From positions 38,977,210-39,041,209 of the forward strand of contig CM038047.1 of the NCBI GenBank assembly GCA_021397845.1: a stretch of DNA of 64,000 nucleotides, given 5' to 3'. Source of the DNA: Areca catechu (taxonomy: Eukaryota > Streptophyta > Magnoliopsida > Arecales > Arecaceae). Numbering within the stretch: position 1 is the first letter of the stretch; each line of letters starts with the position of its first letter. Below are positions 19,975 through 30,620 of the stretch, piece by piece. The notes beneath the pieces were generated by a model. The model saw only the letters and a program-made list of their open reading frames with translations, was not told the DNA's origin and ran no database searches. The translations under genes were made by a program, and so were the position numbers.

Positions 19975-20613
19975 TTATGATGGATTGTCTTCAGCTAGAA
20001 CCTCTTCAGTATGACCCGGCATTTTTTTAGTAGATTCAGGCTCTTCTGTTTCTTCAAGGTCGAATAACTGGATATTTGAGATATTGAGATTCAGGTAGAG
20101 ATTCTGCACTTCTTTTATCCCATCATTGAAACCTGCATGATAGCTGAATGTCCCTGATTCGGTCATTTCATCATCAAATGCTGAAGATTTCTTATAGTCC
20201 TCGACCGCCCTATTTACTTGATTTTTTAAGGTCTTTATTTCTTCAGCTGCTACTTCAACTTTTTTGACCACTTTATCAGCCTTTTTGGCTACTTCTTCAG
20301 TCTTCTGTTGAGCTTCTTTGGCTGAATGTTCTAAGGACCAAATCTTTTTCTTCTTCTTAAGCTTTGCCTCTTGTTCAGAAGCTTTTGATTGAGCCTTTTC
20401 TAGTTCAGCCTTCAGATTCTGAACCGTAGCATCGCTTAAAGCTAGCTTTTCGTCCATAGCCTTCTTCAACTTGGCTACTTCTTTCTCGACCTTAGCCATT
20501 TGGAGTTTCTCATTTATTCCCTTAAGGTAGTCTCTGAATTCAATTATGCTCTCTTCCATAAGGGTGACATCGTGAACCAACTGCATTGACCACATGGAAT
20601 ATGAGGTTAGCAA
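19975..20613 (-). pseudogene. Antisense ORF of the Gypsy element, coiled-coil part
   Basis: A 212-codon minus-strand frame inside the retrotransposon, running opposite to gag-pol. Residues 25-150 are a strongly heptad-like Lys/Glu/Ala coiled coil (VEKEVAKLKKAMDEKL, LKAELEKAQSKASEQEAKLK). The acidic tail contains AFDDEMTESGTFSYHAGFND and ends NPS. The same architecture, including AFTEDVEEAAADFYREGYDD, lies on the minus strand of the second Tat element at 56462-57240, so it belongs to the transposon and is not a host gene. The first codons may come from intron (an acceptor-like TTTTGCTAACCTCATATTCCATG is upstream). It is probably the last exon of the antisense gene whose start lies near 21943. 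Function unknown. Confidence 0.7.
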
Positions 20614-21943
20614 AATTAAACATTATATTAAAAGGAAGAAAGGAAGAAACGATATTCACCTTCAGCATAAATGAGAATGCTGAATCAGATATCTCCTCGA
20701 TGCATCGGGTTTTGCTGATTTCCTAGTATTGAGAAAGGAGGGTGTGCTTCAGTATCTACCTAGCTAATTCGGGGTGCTCCAAGCCCCGTCCATCAGAAAA
20801 AGTTACAAAGTTGATATTATACTCCCTATTCGTTGGGGCATTCCTTCCTGTACTTTCTTCGATCTGGAGAGCCTTTCCTTTTGCTTTTCTTTTATCCTTC
20901 GAAGAAGCAAGGAGCGGCTCTCCGACATTCAGAGTTGGGATGGATCATTCCAGGGAGGGCAATGGGGGTGAACTCCTTGAAGGAGGTTCCATTGAGGACG
21001 CATCATCTTCGTCAGGTGTAGCCCTTGTTGAAGCTATTTTGGAAGTTCCTTTGGACCTAGCCTTCTTTCGGACTTCGATTTTCTTCTGGTGAACCGGCAC
21101 TGCTCTCTTTCTAGATGCCTGTCAAAGTCTTTCAAGGTTCAACCTCATCGGTTCACCTGCAATCAAAGAGAAAGGATTCTCAAGTCAATCATCAGAAGAG
21201 CATAATAGATTTTGAAAGAATAACTAAAGCTGATTGTCTTCTATATCTAATGTCAAAACCTCGCTGATATGAGCGAGATGAAGGTTTTGTTCTCTTAACA
21301 GTTCCTTGGCCGGAGGAACTCCCGGACTTGATAATATTTCGAAGTCCTTTTGATCGGCCTTCAAGATCCTTTTCCTGGCGTTTGCGTCTAAACGTGAAGT
21401 CTTCCATTCGATATTAAAGTTCCAAGATGGATAATAGATGAAAAAGAAACATGGTTTCTACCCATGTATGGTACTAGGAGTTCCCTTAATTAGTCTTCGA
21501 TCTGGACGAGGGCCAATGACCTACCATCCTTTACCATGAAAGTCTTTTTTCAGTACGAAAAGAGAAGTAAACAAAGAAGTTCTGGGCTCTACCTTACGAA
21601 GTTTATAAAGAACTAAAAACCCATAAATGTTTCTAAAGCTGTTTGGCATCAATTAAGCCGGGACTACTTGATAGAGATTAAAAATCTTCACAAAGAAGGG
21701 ATGAAGAGGAAATCTAAGGCCAGCTTTTAAATGATTTTCGCATACGGCAATTGCCTCGGGAGGAGGATGGATAATCCTCTCATCTGGATTGGGAACAAAC
21801 GACTTAAAGGTCCTAGGAATGTGATAGTGATTCATAAGACTCTCTACCTTAGTATAAGATAAGGAGCTAACGACTGTTCCTGGAAAAAGTTCAGAACCTC
21901 TCCTTCTGACAGGGCCCCCACTCCTAGAGGGTTCATCTCTCAT
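20614..21943 (-). pseudogene. Antisense gene of the Gypsy element, N-terminal (PF04195-like) part, broken
   Basis: The minus strand at 21943-21653 reads VESLMNHYHIPRTFK then HLKAGLRFPLHPFFVKIFN. This matches the start of the second element's antisense protein (VENLRAVYDIPSTL and HFKPDLRFPLHPLFVAIFN) and the Pfam family PF04195 (putative gypsy-type transposon domain). Downstream on the minus strand the frames are broken, with a Lys/Arg-rich remnant at 21407-21192. The middle of the protein is no longer readable as one frame. Small introns are possible. Function unknown in any plant. Confidence 0.65.
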
Positions 21944-22599
21944 TGAACCCTTGCTAATGGTTGGGTTATCTAGTGACTCAGATATTATGAAAGAAAAAGG
22001 AGAAGGACCCCTGCCTTCAGGTAAAGACCAAATAACTTACAGAAGAAGAACAATGGTGAAAGACGAGAGGAAGAAGAAGGAAGTTTCAGAGAAAATGCGA
22101 AAGTTCGTTTTGTGAGATCACCCCCTTTTTATATATGCGAGATGATAGGTTTTTTTCAAGAAACTGATGATCTTCTCAATCGTGCAATATATCGGCGGCA
22201 CCGATCATGGGTGCGAATTACTAAGAGACGTAAATCAATGGATTGTCAGTTACGATCTACAAGAAATGCCATAGACGACCAAGATGAGTTTTTAGCATGA
22301 TAACTAAGGCTCAAGATGTCGCCAAGTATACTTTCCCGATCAAATAAGAGTTCCATAAAAGTCTTTTTAATGAAAGGATCAACCAGGCTTTTAAATCTGC
22401 TCCATCTTTTTTGAAGCATCAATGAGGGGTTGACACCTGTCCTCAACACGATCTTCGAATCATAAATTAGTTATTACGAAAGGAAGGGTCAGTGATTCAC
22501 CATCATTGATTATCTTATTTTCATCCATAAATGATAAACTCTAATTACTCCCATTTTTTAAAATAAAATTATTTCGAAATTGGGAGTGGGGGCAGCTAT
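21944..22599 (+). other. Region between antisense gene and 3' LTR, with polypurine tract
   Basis: It would hold the promoter and 5' UTR of the antisense gene, read leftward. The sense-strand end has AAATTGGGAGTGGGGGCAG (about 22577-22595), a purine-rich tract just before the LTR. No other coding signal is seen. Confidence 0.5.
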
Positions 22600-23640
22600 T
22601 GTGGTAATCTGGTTTGATACAAAATAATTGCTAGTTCATCAGTTGGATCAATTTTATTTGGACCCGTCAACCAAATCAGTGCACCTGAAGATGGTATTTT
22701 CTTAATTTAATGAAGGCTACAATCTATCTCAATGAAAAGAAATATTATTACTTCATTAATATATTACAATTTCATTCAGCTTCATATCTTCAGCTGGTCC
22801 GAAGAAGATACTTCTGGAATATATTACTATTTCATTGGGCTTCATGTCTTCAGCCTGGTCCTAAGAAGACACTTCTGGAATCTATTACTATATCATTCGG
22901 CTTCATATCTTCAGCCTGGTTCGAAGAAGACGCTTCTAGAATATGTTACTATTTAATTCGACCTCATGTCTTCAGTTTGGTCCGAAAAGGATACTTTTGG
23001 AATATATTGTTTATCCCTTTAGATCCATGGTAAGCAATTCTTTATTTTCTAGTTCACTTCGAAGGAGATAAATCCGAAGCATACAGCTAGCATGTCTTCG
23101 GACCATTCCAAGGAAGACAAACCGAAGAGGTAGTTAGACTCTTTTCGGATCTCCTCTAAAGAGAGTGTATCTGAAGCATGTGAATGATCTTTCAACTTGA
23201 AATAGTTAACATTTGTTTTGGTTGTTATAACCACCCACATGGTCGATAGCTCCGACTTCGATAACCATGGAATAACTATTTTCAACCGCCATTATTTACT
23301 ATTATAAAGAAGTTACATTAACTAATTTCCATAACCGTAAGTAGTTACACTCACACCTATAAATATCGATAAGAGGGGACACTCGAGGTAAGCCAACTCC
23401 AAGCAAGTTAGAGCCAGTCATAACTAGTTCTTTCAACGCCACTCCACTCATTTTCTCTTTTCATTTTTCACTTTATTCTACTCTCAAGTTCTCCATTCTG
23501 CTATCTAAATTCTTGCTGACTTTAGCATCGGAGAGTCCCCCACCAAAGATATTTTGGTCAGGGGATTTGTTTTACAGGTTTTCATTGAAGGTGAACCAGC
23601 AGGTAGGTTGCTCCATTCGGTTTGCGGGGATTTAGCATCA
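22600..23640 (+). repeat. 3' LTR of the 11-23 kb Gypsy element
   Basis: It starts TGTGGTAATCTGGTTTGATA and ends TTTAGCATCA, about 1041 bp. It carries four 61-bp U3 units (about 22780-23015) against three in the 5' LTR, the same TATA box CCTATAAATATC (about 23358), and the closing TCGGAGAGTCCC...TTTGTTTTACAGG block. Many substitutions relative to the 5' LTR indicate an old insertion. Confidence 0.85.
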
Positions 23641-23940
23641 ACATTACCAAACTAACATGATTTTGGTCATGTGTCAGCTTTTTCTTAAATTTTTGTTGCC
23701 ACATGGAGGAGAATTGGGGACGTGGAGAAGATGCAGGTTTTATCTATGTCTTCTAACTAAACTTGCATCTTTATGCAAGGATCAAAAAAACAAAAACAAA
23801 AACCAGGCTGAAGATGCAGGTTCTTCCGGTTAAATCTGCATCTTTAGTGTAACACCAAAAAAAAAAAGCTTCCCAGAAGGACTTGCATCTTCTCACCAAC
23901 CAAAAAAAAACAAAATATGGCTTAAAAACATAGGTTTAAG
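23641..23940 (+). other. MULE-end-like fragment with GATGCAGGTT motifs
   Basis: It begins ACATTACCAAACTAACATG and includes TTGCCACATGGAGGAGAATT followed by repeated AAGATGCAGG / TTGCATCTT pairs in inverted orientation (23727-23900). This style (ATTACCAAACTA, CCACATG, paired motifs) resembles the sub-terminal region of the minus-strand repeat at 36100-36250. I infer an old DNA-transposon end, with low certainty. Confidence 0.35.
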
Positions 23941-24140
23941 TATATATGAGTACTAATTGTGTTTTAAGTGTATTTCTCAGATCTTAGTACTCATCCATGT
24001 TGAATGAAGAAATGCTTGTATTTTAGTTGAAAAAGTTCTTAATTTAATGGAAAATCAAGTATATGGACTTTGAAATTAATATGGAAGAACTTGAAGAGGT
24101 TAAAGTTTCAATTTGAAGATGTTTCAGCAATGGCACAGGC

Positions 24141-24385
24141 AAGTGTCGACACTTGGAAATGAAGTGTCGACACCTGAGGAACAAGTGTCGACACTTGAAG
24201 AGTGAAGTATCGACTCAAGGCCTAAGACAAACAGAAAATTTCAGAAAGCTCTTTCAGTGAAGTGTCGACACCTGGAGCTAAAGTGTCAACACTTGGAAGT
24301 GAAGTGTCGACACCTGGAAGCTGAAGTGTCGACACTTGAAACTGAAGTGTCGACACCTGAAGGTGAAGTGTCGACACTTGAACAG
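24141..24385. repeat. Array of palindrome AAGTGTCGACACTT (about 10 copies)
   Basis: About ten copies of AAGTGTCGACAC(T/C)T, spaced mostly 18-25 bp, in two groups separated by a 40-bp gap (24215-24255). Perfect copies are 14-bp palindromes. Degenerate ones include GTATCGAC and GTGTCAACAC. The same motif occurs four times in the unrelated Copia LTR at 1587-1667. Confidence 0.85.
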
Positions 24386-24765
24386 TAACGGCTAGTTTTC
24401 TGGGCTGCAGAACTTCTCCAACTTGCTTCCAAACAGTCATATTTTCCTCCCTAACGGCTATAAACGGTCATTTAAGTGTTGGGAGGCTATATAAACATCA
24501 AAAATCAATTGGGGAAGTAATCCTTTGGTGAGATTTTTGAATATTCTTCAAGGATTCAAGAGTTGAGTGGTTCAAGCCTTCAAGCTTCCAAGTTTCAAAG
24601 AAAGCATCCAAAGTTCACATCCTCAAGCATCAATCAAAGGCTTCATCAACTTGAAGACAAGATCTTCATCAACTCTCAACGGGCTTCAAAGAGATATTTG
24701 CTTTATTTTAAAAAACTTTTATTGTATTCATTTATACTTGCTCTTACATTGTTTTACTTAAGGTT

Positions 24766-25020
24766 TTTGGTGAGCCTTGGAAAACCAAAGAGATTTTTGG
24801 TAAGCCTTGAAAACCAAAGTGGTTGTTGGTGAGCCTTGAAACCAACTAGGATTTTACTTGTGAGCCCGAAGCCAAAACAAGTTGTTTAGGTTCTTGGTTA
24901 TCCTATAAAACCAAGGTTGGTTGTTGGTGAGCCTTGAAACCAACTAGGGTTTGACTTATGAGCCCGAAGACAAAACAAGTTGTAAAGGTTGTTGGTGAGC
25001 CTAAGTTATAAAACCAAACT
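24766..25020 (+). repeat. Tandem repeat TTGGTGAGCCTTGAAACCAA
   Basis: Five to seven degenerate units of GGTGAGCCTTGAAACCAA(A/C) alternating with TGAGCCCGAAG(C/A)CAAAACAAG, 25-70 bp apart, in the downstream part of the Copia LTR. Confidence 0.7.
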
Positions 25021-25253
25021 TAGTGGAATTCCCAAGGGATTCTTAGGGAGTGGATGTAGGTGCTTGGTTGGCACCGAACCACTATAAATCTTTGTATTTG
25101 TGTGATTGTTCTCCTTGTGCTTTTATTTATTTATTTTCGCTGCATTTATTTGAAATACACAAGCATTTGAATTGCATTAGCACATACTTGCTTTAGTTCA
25201 TCTTTTAAATAGTACAAAAGTTTTATAAAATCCAATTCACCCCCCCTCTTGGG

Positions 25254-25905
25254 TTGCCTACGTGGGCCTACAACGCGAAACATCGCTTACATCGGCCCGA
25301 CAGGTTCCGTAGTCGAGAGGCAAAGTCCTGACAAAATAGGACCCGATAACAGGCATCGTCGGTGCCTGGGAAGGAGAGCGCTCACGCTCGGCCCGAGGTC
25401 TGGTCGGCGGTCTGGCCGGCGCCCTCCCTTTGCTCTTTCCTCGCTAGGCCCGGCAAGCAAGGTGGGGAGGCTGCCGGGTTCTTTGGTCCAAAAGGGAAAG
25501 GGGAAAGAGATGGAGGGGAGGAGGTGAAAGCGACGAGGGGGCCTCCCAAAGGCGGCAAACAAAAAGGCAACGTAAGGAGTTAAAAGGAAGGGGAGAGTAG
25601 ACGACCAGGTAAGCAAGAAACGGAGGCGGGGAAAAGGAAAAACGCTAAGAGCAGGATCCAAGATCCCGAGAGGGGACCTTCGGCGCGAGCTTGGTGGAGG
25701 AACCCGGCCGGATTTCTATTCTGAGACCTTTCTTGCTAGCACAATCTCTAAGTCTGGGACTCCTTCGGGGGCCCGTCTCGGAGATTCTGTTCCCTCTCGC
25801 CGTTTACTAACTTGACCATCGGAGCTCCCTCGCCGGGATACCCGGCCAGGGCTTCTGACCTTGTCTTGCAGGATTGAGCACCAGGAGACCCCGGGGCGAG
25901 ACGGT
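25254..25905 (+). mobile_element. GC-rich Gypsy LTR-like fragment
   Basis: A GC-rich block abutting the Copia LTR end. Its right part has TTACTAACTTGACCATCGGAGCTCC...CCGGCCAGGGCTTCTGACC and CTTGTCTTGCAGG. That is the same closing block seen in the other Gypsy LTRs and at 33785-33855. GC-rich ORFs on both strands (for example 25287-25661) lack family signatures and look fortuitous. The left end and target duplication are not resolved. Confidence 0.5.
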
Positions 25906-26099
25906 CTGGTCAAATCAGAGGCTCCGAAGCCACAGGCGCGGCGGCGAGATCGGCAACATGGCCGTTTCCTCATACACGGAGGTTGCTTCCGACAATGTGA
26001 AGATTCAGGTTCACATGGTCCCTGATATCCCATTGGAAGCTCACCTCAGTGTAAACTGGCTCCTGTGTAGCATCCTCATGTGTCAATCCCTCACTGATA
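25906..26099. other. Short unassigned segment
   Basis: GC-moderate DNA after the Gypsy LTR-like end, including TTCACATGGTCCCTGATATC. An 84-codon + frame (25874-26128) spans it without a recognisable domain. It could be post-LTR internal sequence of the Gypsy copy or the junction with the MULE to the right. Confidence 0.3.
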
Positions 26100-27540
26100 C
26101 TTTTTTTCCATGGGCTGAGTATCCTTGATGTATCATGTACTCCGGCATGACAGTATAGTCGAATTGCACAGCAGCATCCTCCATAGATGTGAACTGTCTG
26201 ACATCCTCAGTAGATAACTACCCTCAGATAAGTAAGAAGTGAACATTAAGTATTGGATATAGGGAGGTACTGTATTGGTGAGTACATCATGAATGCTGAG
26301 GTACAGGAGCTGCTTGTGATGATGATGAGTAACAGAAATGTATAGAAGTCTCGTCCTCTCTATCATCATCATGAGCAAATCCTCATAACTAGATACGAGC
26401 CTGCTCATGGACAGTTTGAAGGATGGTATCACATATCCACGATCGATTGGGATGATGTGGACATAGAATCTGGCTGAGCAAGCTGTCGAATCATGACCAT
26501 CCCATCGCTCTGAAATATACATGTAATTAGGTATATAAAATATAATATTCAACCATGAAGAATGTTTAATAAAATAATTTAAATGCTTACTAGGTAATCA
26601 TGCATCGCATCAGTATGACTGATGAACCGCCTAGTGATGCGATGGTACCATTGCATGCATGGATTATGATAATCTATGATACCATCAACAGGAGGTCCAT
26701 CTAAAATATGATCTCGATGGCTCTCCCATAGCTGTATAAAATATTGATGAGTGAAGGACCAGTTCTGATTGACTTGTCCTCTAAGATTGATATGGTGCAG
26801 TGCAGCATCTATATCACACCGATATGGTATGGATTGGCAGATCCCAAACTACCGTGATACTCTATCAACGAAGTGTCACTGTACGATGTGACAACAAATA
26901 AGTGACACCCGGGTCACCATATATCCTGACCGTGTAGAAATAATCGGGTAGATGGACAAGAATGTCAGGAGTATATGACTACCATATCACCTATAAATCA
27001 TAATTTTAAATAATAAGATGTTAAAGATAATAATAATAAAAATATTTAATTTTACTTATTACCTACTCCGATCTTAGGTGATCAAGATATAGTCTATATG
27101 AAAAGATAATATTTGTTGGCACTTCTTTAACTGAAAATTGATCTCTTCATCTGTAGATAATAAAGATTACATGGTTAATATAACAAATAAAATTTAACAA
27201 AAAAATATAATAAATTTTGATACTTATCTGATCCCAAGGGAAACCCAACTGGATGGCAATGTCATGTAGTATGATGGTATACTCTCCACATGGTAGATGG
27301 AATGTATGAGTCTCTGGACGCCATCATTCTATAAGTACCGCGATCAAATGCCAATCCAATTATATATAGCCTATACATGATAGTCCATAAAATTTAGCCT
27401 GCTGTAGGTACGGTACTATACGTCTATTTAGTGGTATCAACCTATATATAACAAGCTCCCTACATCGATAATGAAGGAAACCTACCCCTGACCATCCCAT
27501 ATCAATCCGAAATGATGGCTATCCTGATCATACAATATAG
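26100..27540 (-). pseudogene. Plant mobile domain (PMD) part of MULE gene
   Basis: On the minus strand the PMD hallmarks appear in order. Near 27310-27240 it reads THTFHLPCGEYTIILHDIAI then QLGFPWD. Near 26770-26590 it reads HHINLRGQVNQNW, GPPVDGIIDYHNPCMQWYHR and RRFISHTDAMHDYL. These match the aminotransferase-like plant mobile domain, including LPCGE-T-TLQDVA-LGLP and EPVDG-YMQWY-RITRRFI-HTGA-HDYL. PMD is known from MAIN/MAIL1 proteins and as a passenger in plant transposons. Introns and frame changes are likely between the blocks. It follows the MULE transposase in the same orientation, so it is probably the C-terminal part or a companion exon of that gene. It is decayed. Confidence 0.75.
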
Positions 27541-28256
27541 AATGGTCTATTGGCTCTGGATCCATATCTATAAAAATCTACACATATTTACAAAGATTTG
27601 ATTTAACTATAATTAAGAAAATTTATTTAACAATCATCAACACCTCTAAAAAATAAAATGCATAACACTAATATATAATAAACATGTACATAAATAAAGA
27701 ACTAGATTGCATTATATCATCATGTATTCAACTATTAAAATATAAAACTTGGATAACAACAATAATTCAAGTACAACAACCAACAATACAGGTAAATATA
27801 TGAAAAATAAATACATCCTGAATTCGTCAAGAAACCATCAGAATCAATGAAGTATGATGGCCCTCATACATATTTAATATAATTCCAGTAATATGCAGCA
27901 ATGGAATCTAAAGTCTATTGTTCATGATGCAATAAAATCTAATCCTGGCAGATCAAATGATGTTCAATGTTAAAAATATAACATGAAAAATTTGACACAT
28001 GTCATATACAATAAATTTGTTATATGTAAAAATGGATTTAGATGAACTATATAATTACCTTTCGATGATAGCACTAATCTGCATTTCTAGTTATTCAACA
28101 TGACCTTCTATCATGTCCTTCCTCTCGATAGATCGTGCACCTCTGTCTGTTACCGCTTTCCCTTGAATCCATATCATTCCTAATTCTGGTATAGTGTAGC
28201 CTACCTTTTTATCATAACCATGTTTTATCTAGTATAATGGTAATATCTTGACCAAG
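27541..28256 (-). other. Linker between SWIM region and PMD, AT-rich
   Basis: About 0.7 kb between the SWIM-like exon and the PMD region on the minus strand. A weak basic stretch (RGARSIERKDMIEGHVE, about 28130-28080) lies where MULE transposases often carry a CCHC knuckle, but no CCHC is readable. The rest (27550-28060) looks like intron or eroded DNA. Confidence 0.4.
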
Positions 28257-28460
28257 CTATGACCAATATGCTTGGTGAGGAATGAATTGAAATTGAGGTG
28301 TATAAGATTGATGATAATCATTTAAACTATAGCATCGATCAACATATCCATAAAAATCAATTATGTGAATAAGGTAAATAATAGCACTGCCATTTTTGAT
28401 AGGTACATTACAATCTGACAATCGAACAATCTGCATTACAAAATTTAATAATTGGTACAT
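28257..28460 (-). pseudogene. SWIM zinc-finger-like end of MULE transposase (degenerate)
   Basis: A 67-codon minus-strand frame reading IVRLSDCNVP, then YVDRCYSLNDYHQSYTPQF and IPHQAYWS. The phrase after the finger (VDKCY-EY-YAPQF-PIPHEAYWP type) is the usual C-terminal end of MuDR/MULE transposases. The CxCx(n)CxH cysteines expected ahead of it are mostly missing, so the finger is broken. An exon boundary is likely at the start of this frame. Confidence 0.65.
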
Positions 28461-28499
28461 TAGAAAGTAGATAATATAAAGATGTAATAAATTTATTAA

Positions 28500-29430
28500 C
28501 TTTAAAGCTATACCTGAGTATTATTGCCTTTGTTCATATACGGGCTATGCATCACAATTTGGATTTGAAATATACTACTGGCTCTATCAAATCTTGTAAC
28601 TGTATGGGATATAGCTTTAGCTTATTTGGCGATTACATGACCCATAACGAATGGAAAAAATCTTTCATTCCTATCAAGTGCATCAACTGCCTGATCATGT
28701 CGACTATCAAAGTATGATATAAGTCGGAAGAATGTCAATGCAATTACAGGTAGGAATCAAGCATTTTTAAGCACTCCATTAAAATACTCTGACAAATTAG
28801 TTGTCATTATTCCATACCTCTGGCCACCATCATATGAACATGTGCATTTATCTAATGGATTATTGTTCAACCATTTAATAGCTTCTGGTTTTAATTTCTC
28901 GATATTTTTCATATATCTCTCAAATTTTTTAATATATGTTTGCATTCCAGCCTTTTTTATCATATCCTTTAATTTGGAATCCCTAAATGTGGTATAGAGG
29001 TTGCTTGCCATATGATGTAAGCAGTATACATGATATGCATTTGGTTGCTGCCAACCTAGATGCTCATTTTATCTATGGCTAGTATGCCAGGATGTCGATC
29101 AGAAATTAAGCAAATTTTTAATTATGAGATAACAAAAGTTCATAGACAAGAAGAAACCAATCCCATGTATCGATTGACTCTTTATCGATAATAGCAAAAG
29201 ATAATGAAAAAATTTGATTATTTCCATCAACATCAGTTGCAATCAATAATTCGTCTATATTTTTCATACAAAAATATCGCATCAATACTGATTACCGGTC
29301 GACAATACATGAATCCTTCAATTGACGGAGCAAAGGTCCAAAAGACTCGATCAAATTGAGCACAAGCTGGATGACCGGTTAGAGTGCTAATAAATTTTAT
29401 CCAAGAACCGAGATTAAATTTCTCTACTGC
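28500..29430 (-). pseudogene. MULE transposase catalytic region (broken)
   Basis: The minus strand reads CAQFDRVFWTFAPSIEGFMY, CRPVISIDAIFLYEKY (first catalytic Asp; the family has SIDGTHLYGKY), then CLISDRHPGIL (second Asp). Next come LYTTFRDSKLKDMIKKAG and DGGQRYGIMTTNLSEYFNGV (28757-29011), which is the standard MULE block. Several stops and frameshifts lie between about 29090 and 29280. It is clearly a MuDR-type transposase core but not functional. Confidence 0.85.
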
Positions 29431-29920
29431 ATGTAACTACTTGGACAGTAATTCATATGATTTGTCCAAATCACCAAACATCATTGTTATTGCTTTTTGC
29501 TTTGCTTTCCAAAACTTTTTATAAATTGCAGTGTAATTGAATTTAATCTTTATAATCACACTAAATCCTGTAATAGCAATTGTAGGTACTTCTTTTACCA
29601 GATCATATATTTTATTGGCAATTAAAGTAGAGTCCAATACAAAATGATTCTAAAATATCACTACAGATATGCATGTATGGGGATCACAATATCATAATAT
29701 CTCGAATTAATCATTTTGTTTAATTATTTTGAGCTTCCATTGACATCCTGACTCTTTATTCTTGTATTTCACAATCCATAAATTTGGATTTGACTTAAGA
29801 ACCTTAAATTCATGATGTCTATCAATTGAATATTTCTTCACAACACTTTGTAAATTAGCCTTGTCTGTAAAACGAAGTCCTTTGCGTAACTCTTGACCAC
29901 CTTTTCAAATGAAAGATGAT
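29431..29920 (-). pseudogene. MULE transposase N-terminal MuDR DNA-binding region (broken)
   Basis: The minus strand from about 29905 reads GQELRKGLRFTDKANLQSVV, HHEFKVLKSNPNLWIVKY and SGCQWKLKI, then after two stops CDPHTC. These match the MuDR N-terminal zinc-binding domain (CQW...HTC). The frame at 29637-29437 continues with LDSTLIANKIYDLVKEVP and ends SYELLSK before a stop at the position where the family reads YELLPKWL. It leads directly into the catalytic region at 29430. Confidence 0.8.
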
Positions 29921-30620
29921 TCTTGAAGGGACTAGTACATTGACACATTAGTAGTTTTCTAATTGAACTGAGTAAATGTCATTGAAGGAGCCTCAAATAC
30001 AGTATAGTTCTGTACAATAATGTTATATGGACTTTGTGCAGCATGAGAAGTGCCAGCTTCCTGACCTTCATAATCAATATCATTTTCATCAGGAATATCA
30101 TCTTGATTAAAAAGTTCATTATCAACATGTATCGTATCACCAGCAACTGCGTACAGTGAAGCGTGCCTGATAATACTCTCTGGCACATCACTTTCTATTT
30201 ATGAATATGATCCTCGGTATATATGGAAGCAGTATTTACTTGATCACCAGCAGCTGTGTACAGTGAAGCATTTCTGATAACACTCTCTGGCACATCACTT
30301 TCTATTATACGAATATAATCCTCGTTATATATGGAAGAAGTATTTACTTGAGAACTATCATAAATATTTGACTACGAGCAGAAATAACATGTTCACTGAT
30401 ACTAGTTGTTACTAAATTTCGAACAACCTCTTCATATACATTTGATTCATGAATGGGTCGAGCATCTTCAATGAGTTGTATATTTACATACAACTCTATA
30501 CCTGATAGACATTGATGTGCACTAAGAGTAGAAAATATTATCTTTATATCCTCATCATCGGTGATTGGAACAGGTTTAAACTTCACTAATGTCGGATGCA
30601 CAAGTTATGTATATTTATAT
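29921..30620 (-). pseudogene. MULE N-terminal leader region with internal duplication
   Basis: Minus-strand frames at 30601-30344 and 30186-29959 carry acidic, Ser/Thr-rich sequence (NQDDIPDENDIDYEGQEAG) typical of the low-complexity leader before the MuDR domain. A segment of about 100 bp is duplicated: CAGTGAAGC(G/A)T...CTCTCTGGCACATCACTTTCTAT occurs at 30155-30200 and 30258-30303. The frame is broken by the duplication. The start codon is not identifiable. Confidence 0.5.

Larger units (their letters stand above)
11107..23640 (+). mobile_element. Decayed Tat-lineage Ty3/Gypsy retrotransposon, about 12.5 kb
   Basis: Both LTRs are present (11107-12088 and 22600-23640), with a primer-binding-like site, gag-protease-RT-RNase H-second RNase H-integrase remnants, a tandem array, antisense ORFs and a polypurine tract. 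The second RNase H after the normal RT-RNase H and the antisense ORFs before the 3' LTR are characters of the Tat lineage. The coding region has in-frame stops, frameshifts and a 1.6-kb foreign insertion that replaced the first half of integrase. It is markedly AT-rich compared with its GC-rich relative at 49291-59836, as expected of an older, methylation-decayed copy. No clean target duplication was found. Confidence 0.85.
23945..25253 (+). mobile_element. Copia (SIRE/Maximus-like) solo LTR
   Basis: LTR-like sequence of about 1.3 kb. It has a palindrome array (24141-24385), a TATA-like GCTATATAAACATC near 24487, a tandem GGTGAGCCTTGAAACCAA region (24770-25020) and the end ATCCAATTCACCCCCCCTCT-TGGGTTG. 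That end is characteristic of SIRE/Maximus-type Copia LTRs. No gag-pol follows, so it is solo or truncated. The left border is uncertain because no clear TG start with a matching duplication was found. Confidence 0.55.

Noticed and set aside
19975..20613. Minus-strand coiled-coil ORF considered as an independent host gene
   Set aside because: It lies between the integrase and the 3' LTR of a retrotransposon, and a homologous antisense ORF sits at the same place in the second element.
25249..25661. GC-rich ORFs on both strands next to the Copia LTR end
   Set aside because: They sit in a Gypsy LTR-like fragment, have no family features, and are open on both strands because of GC richness.
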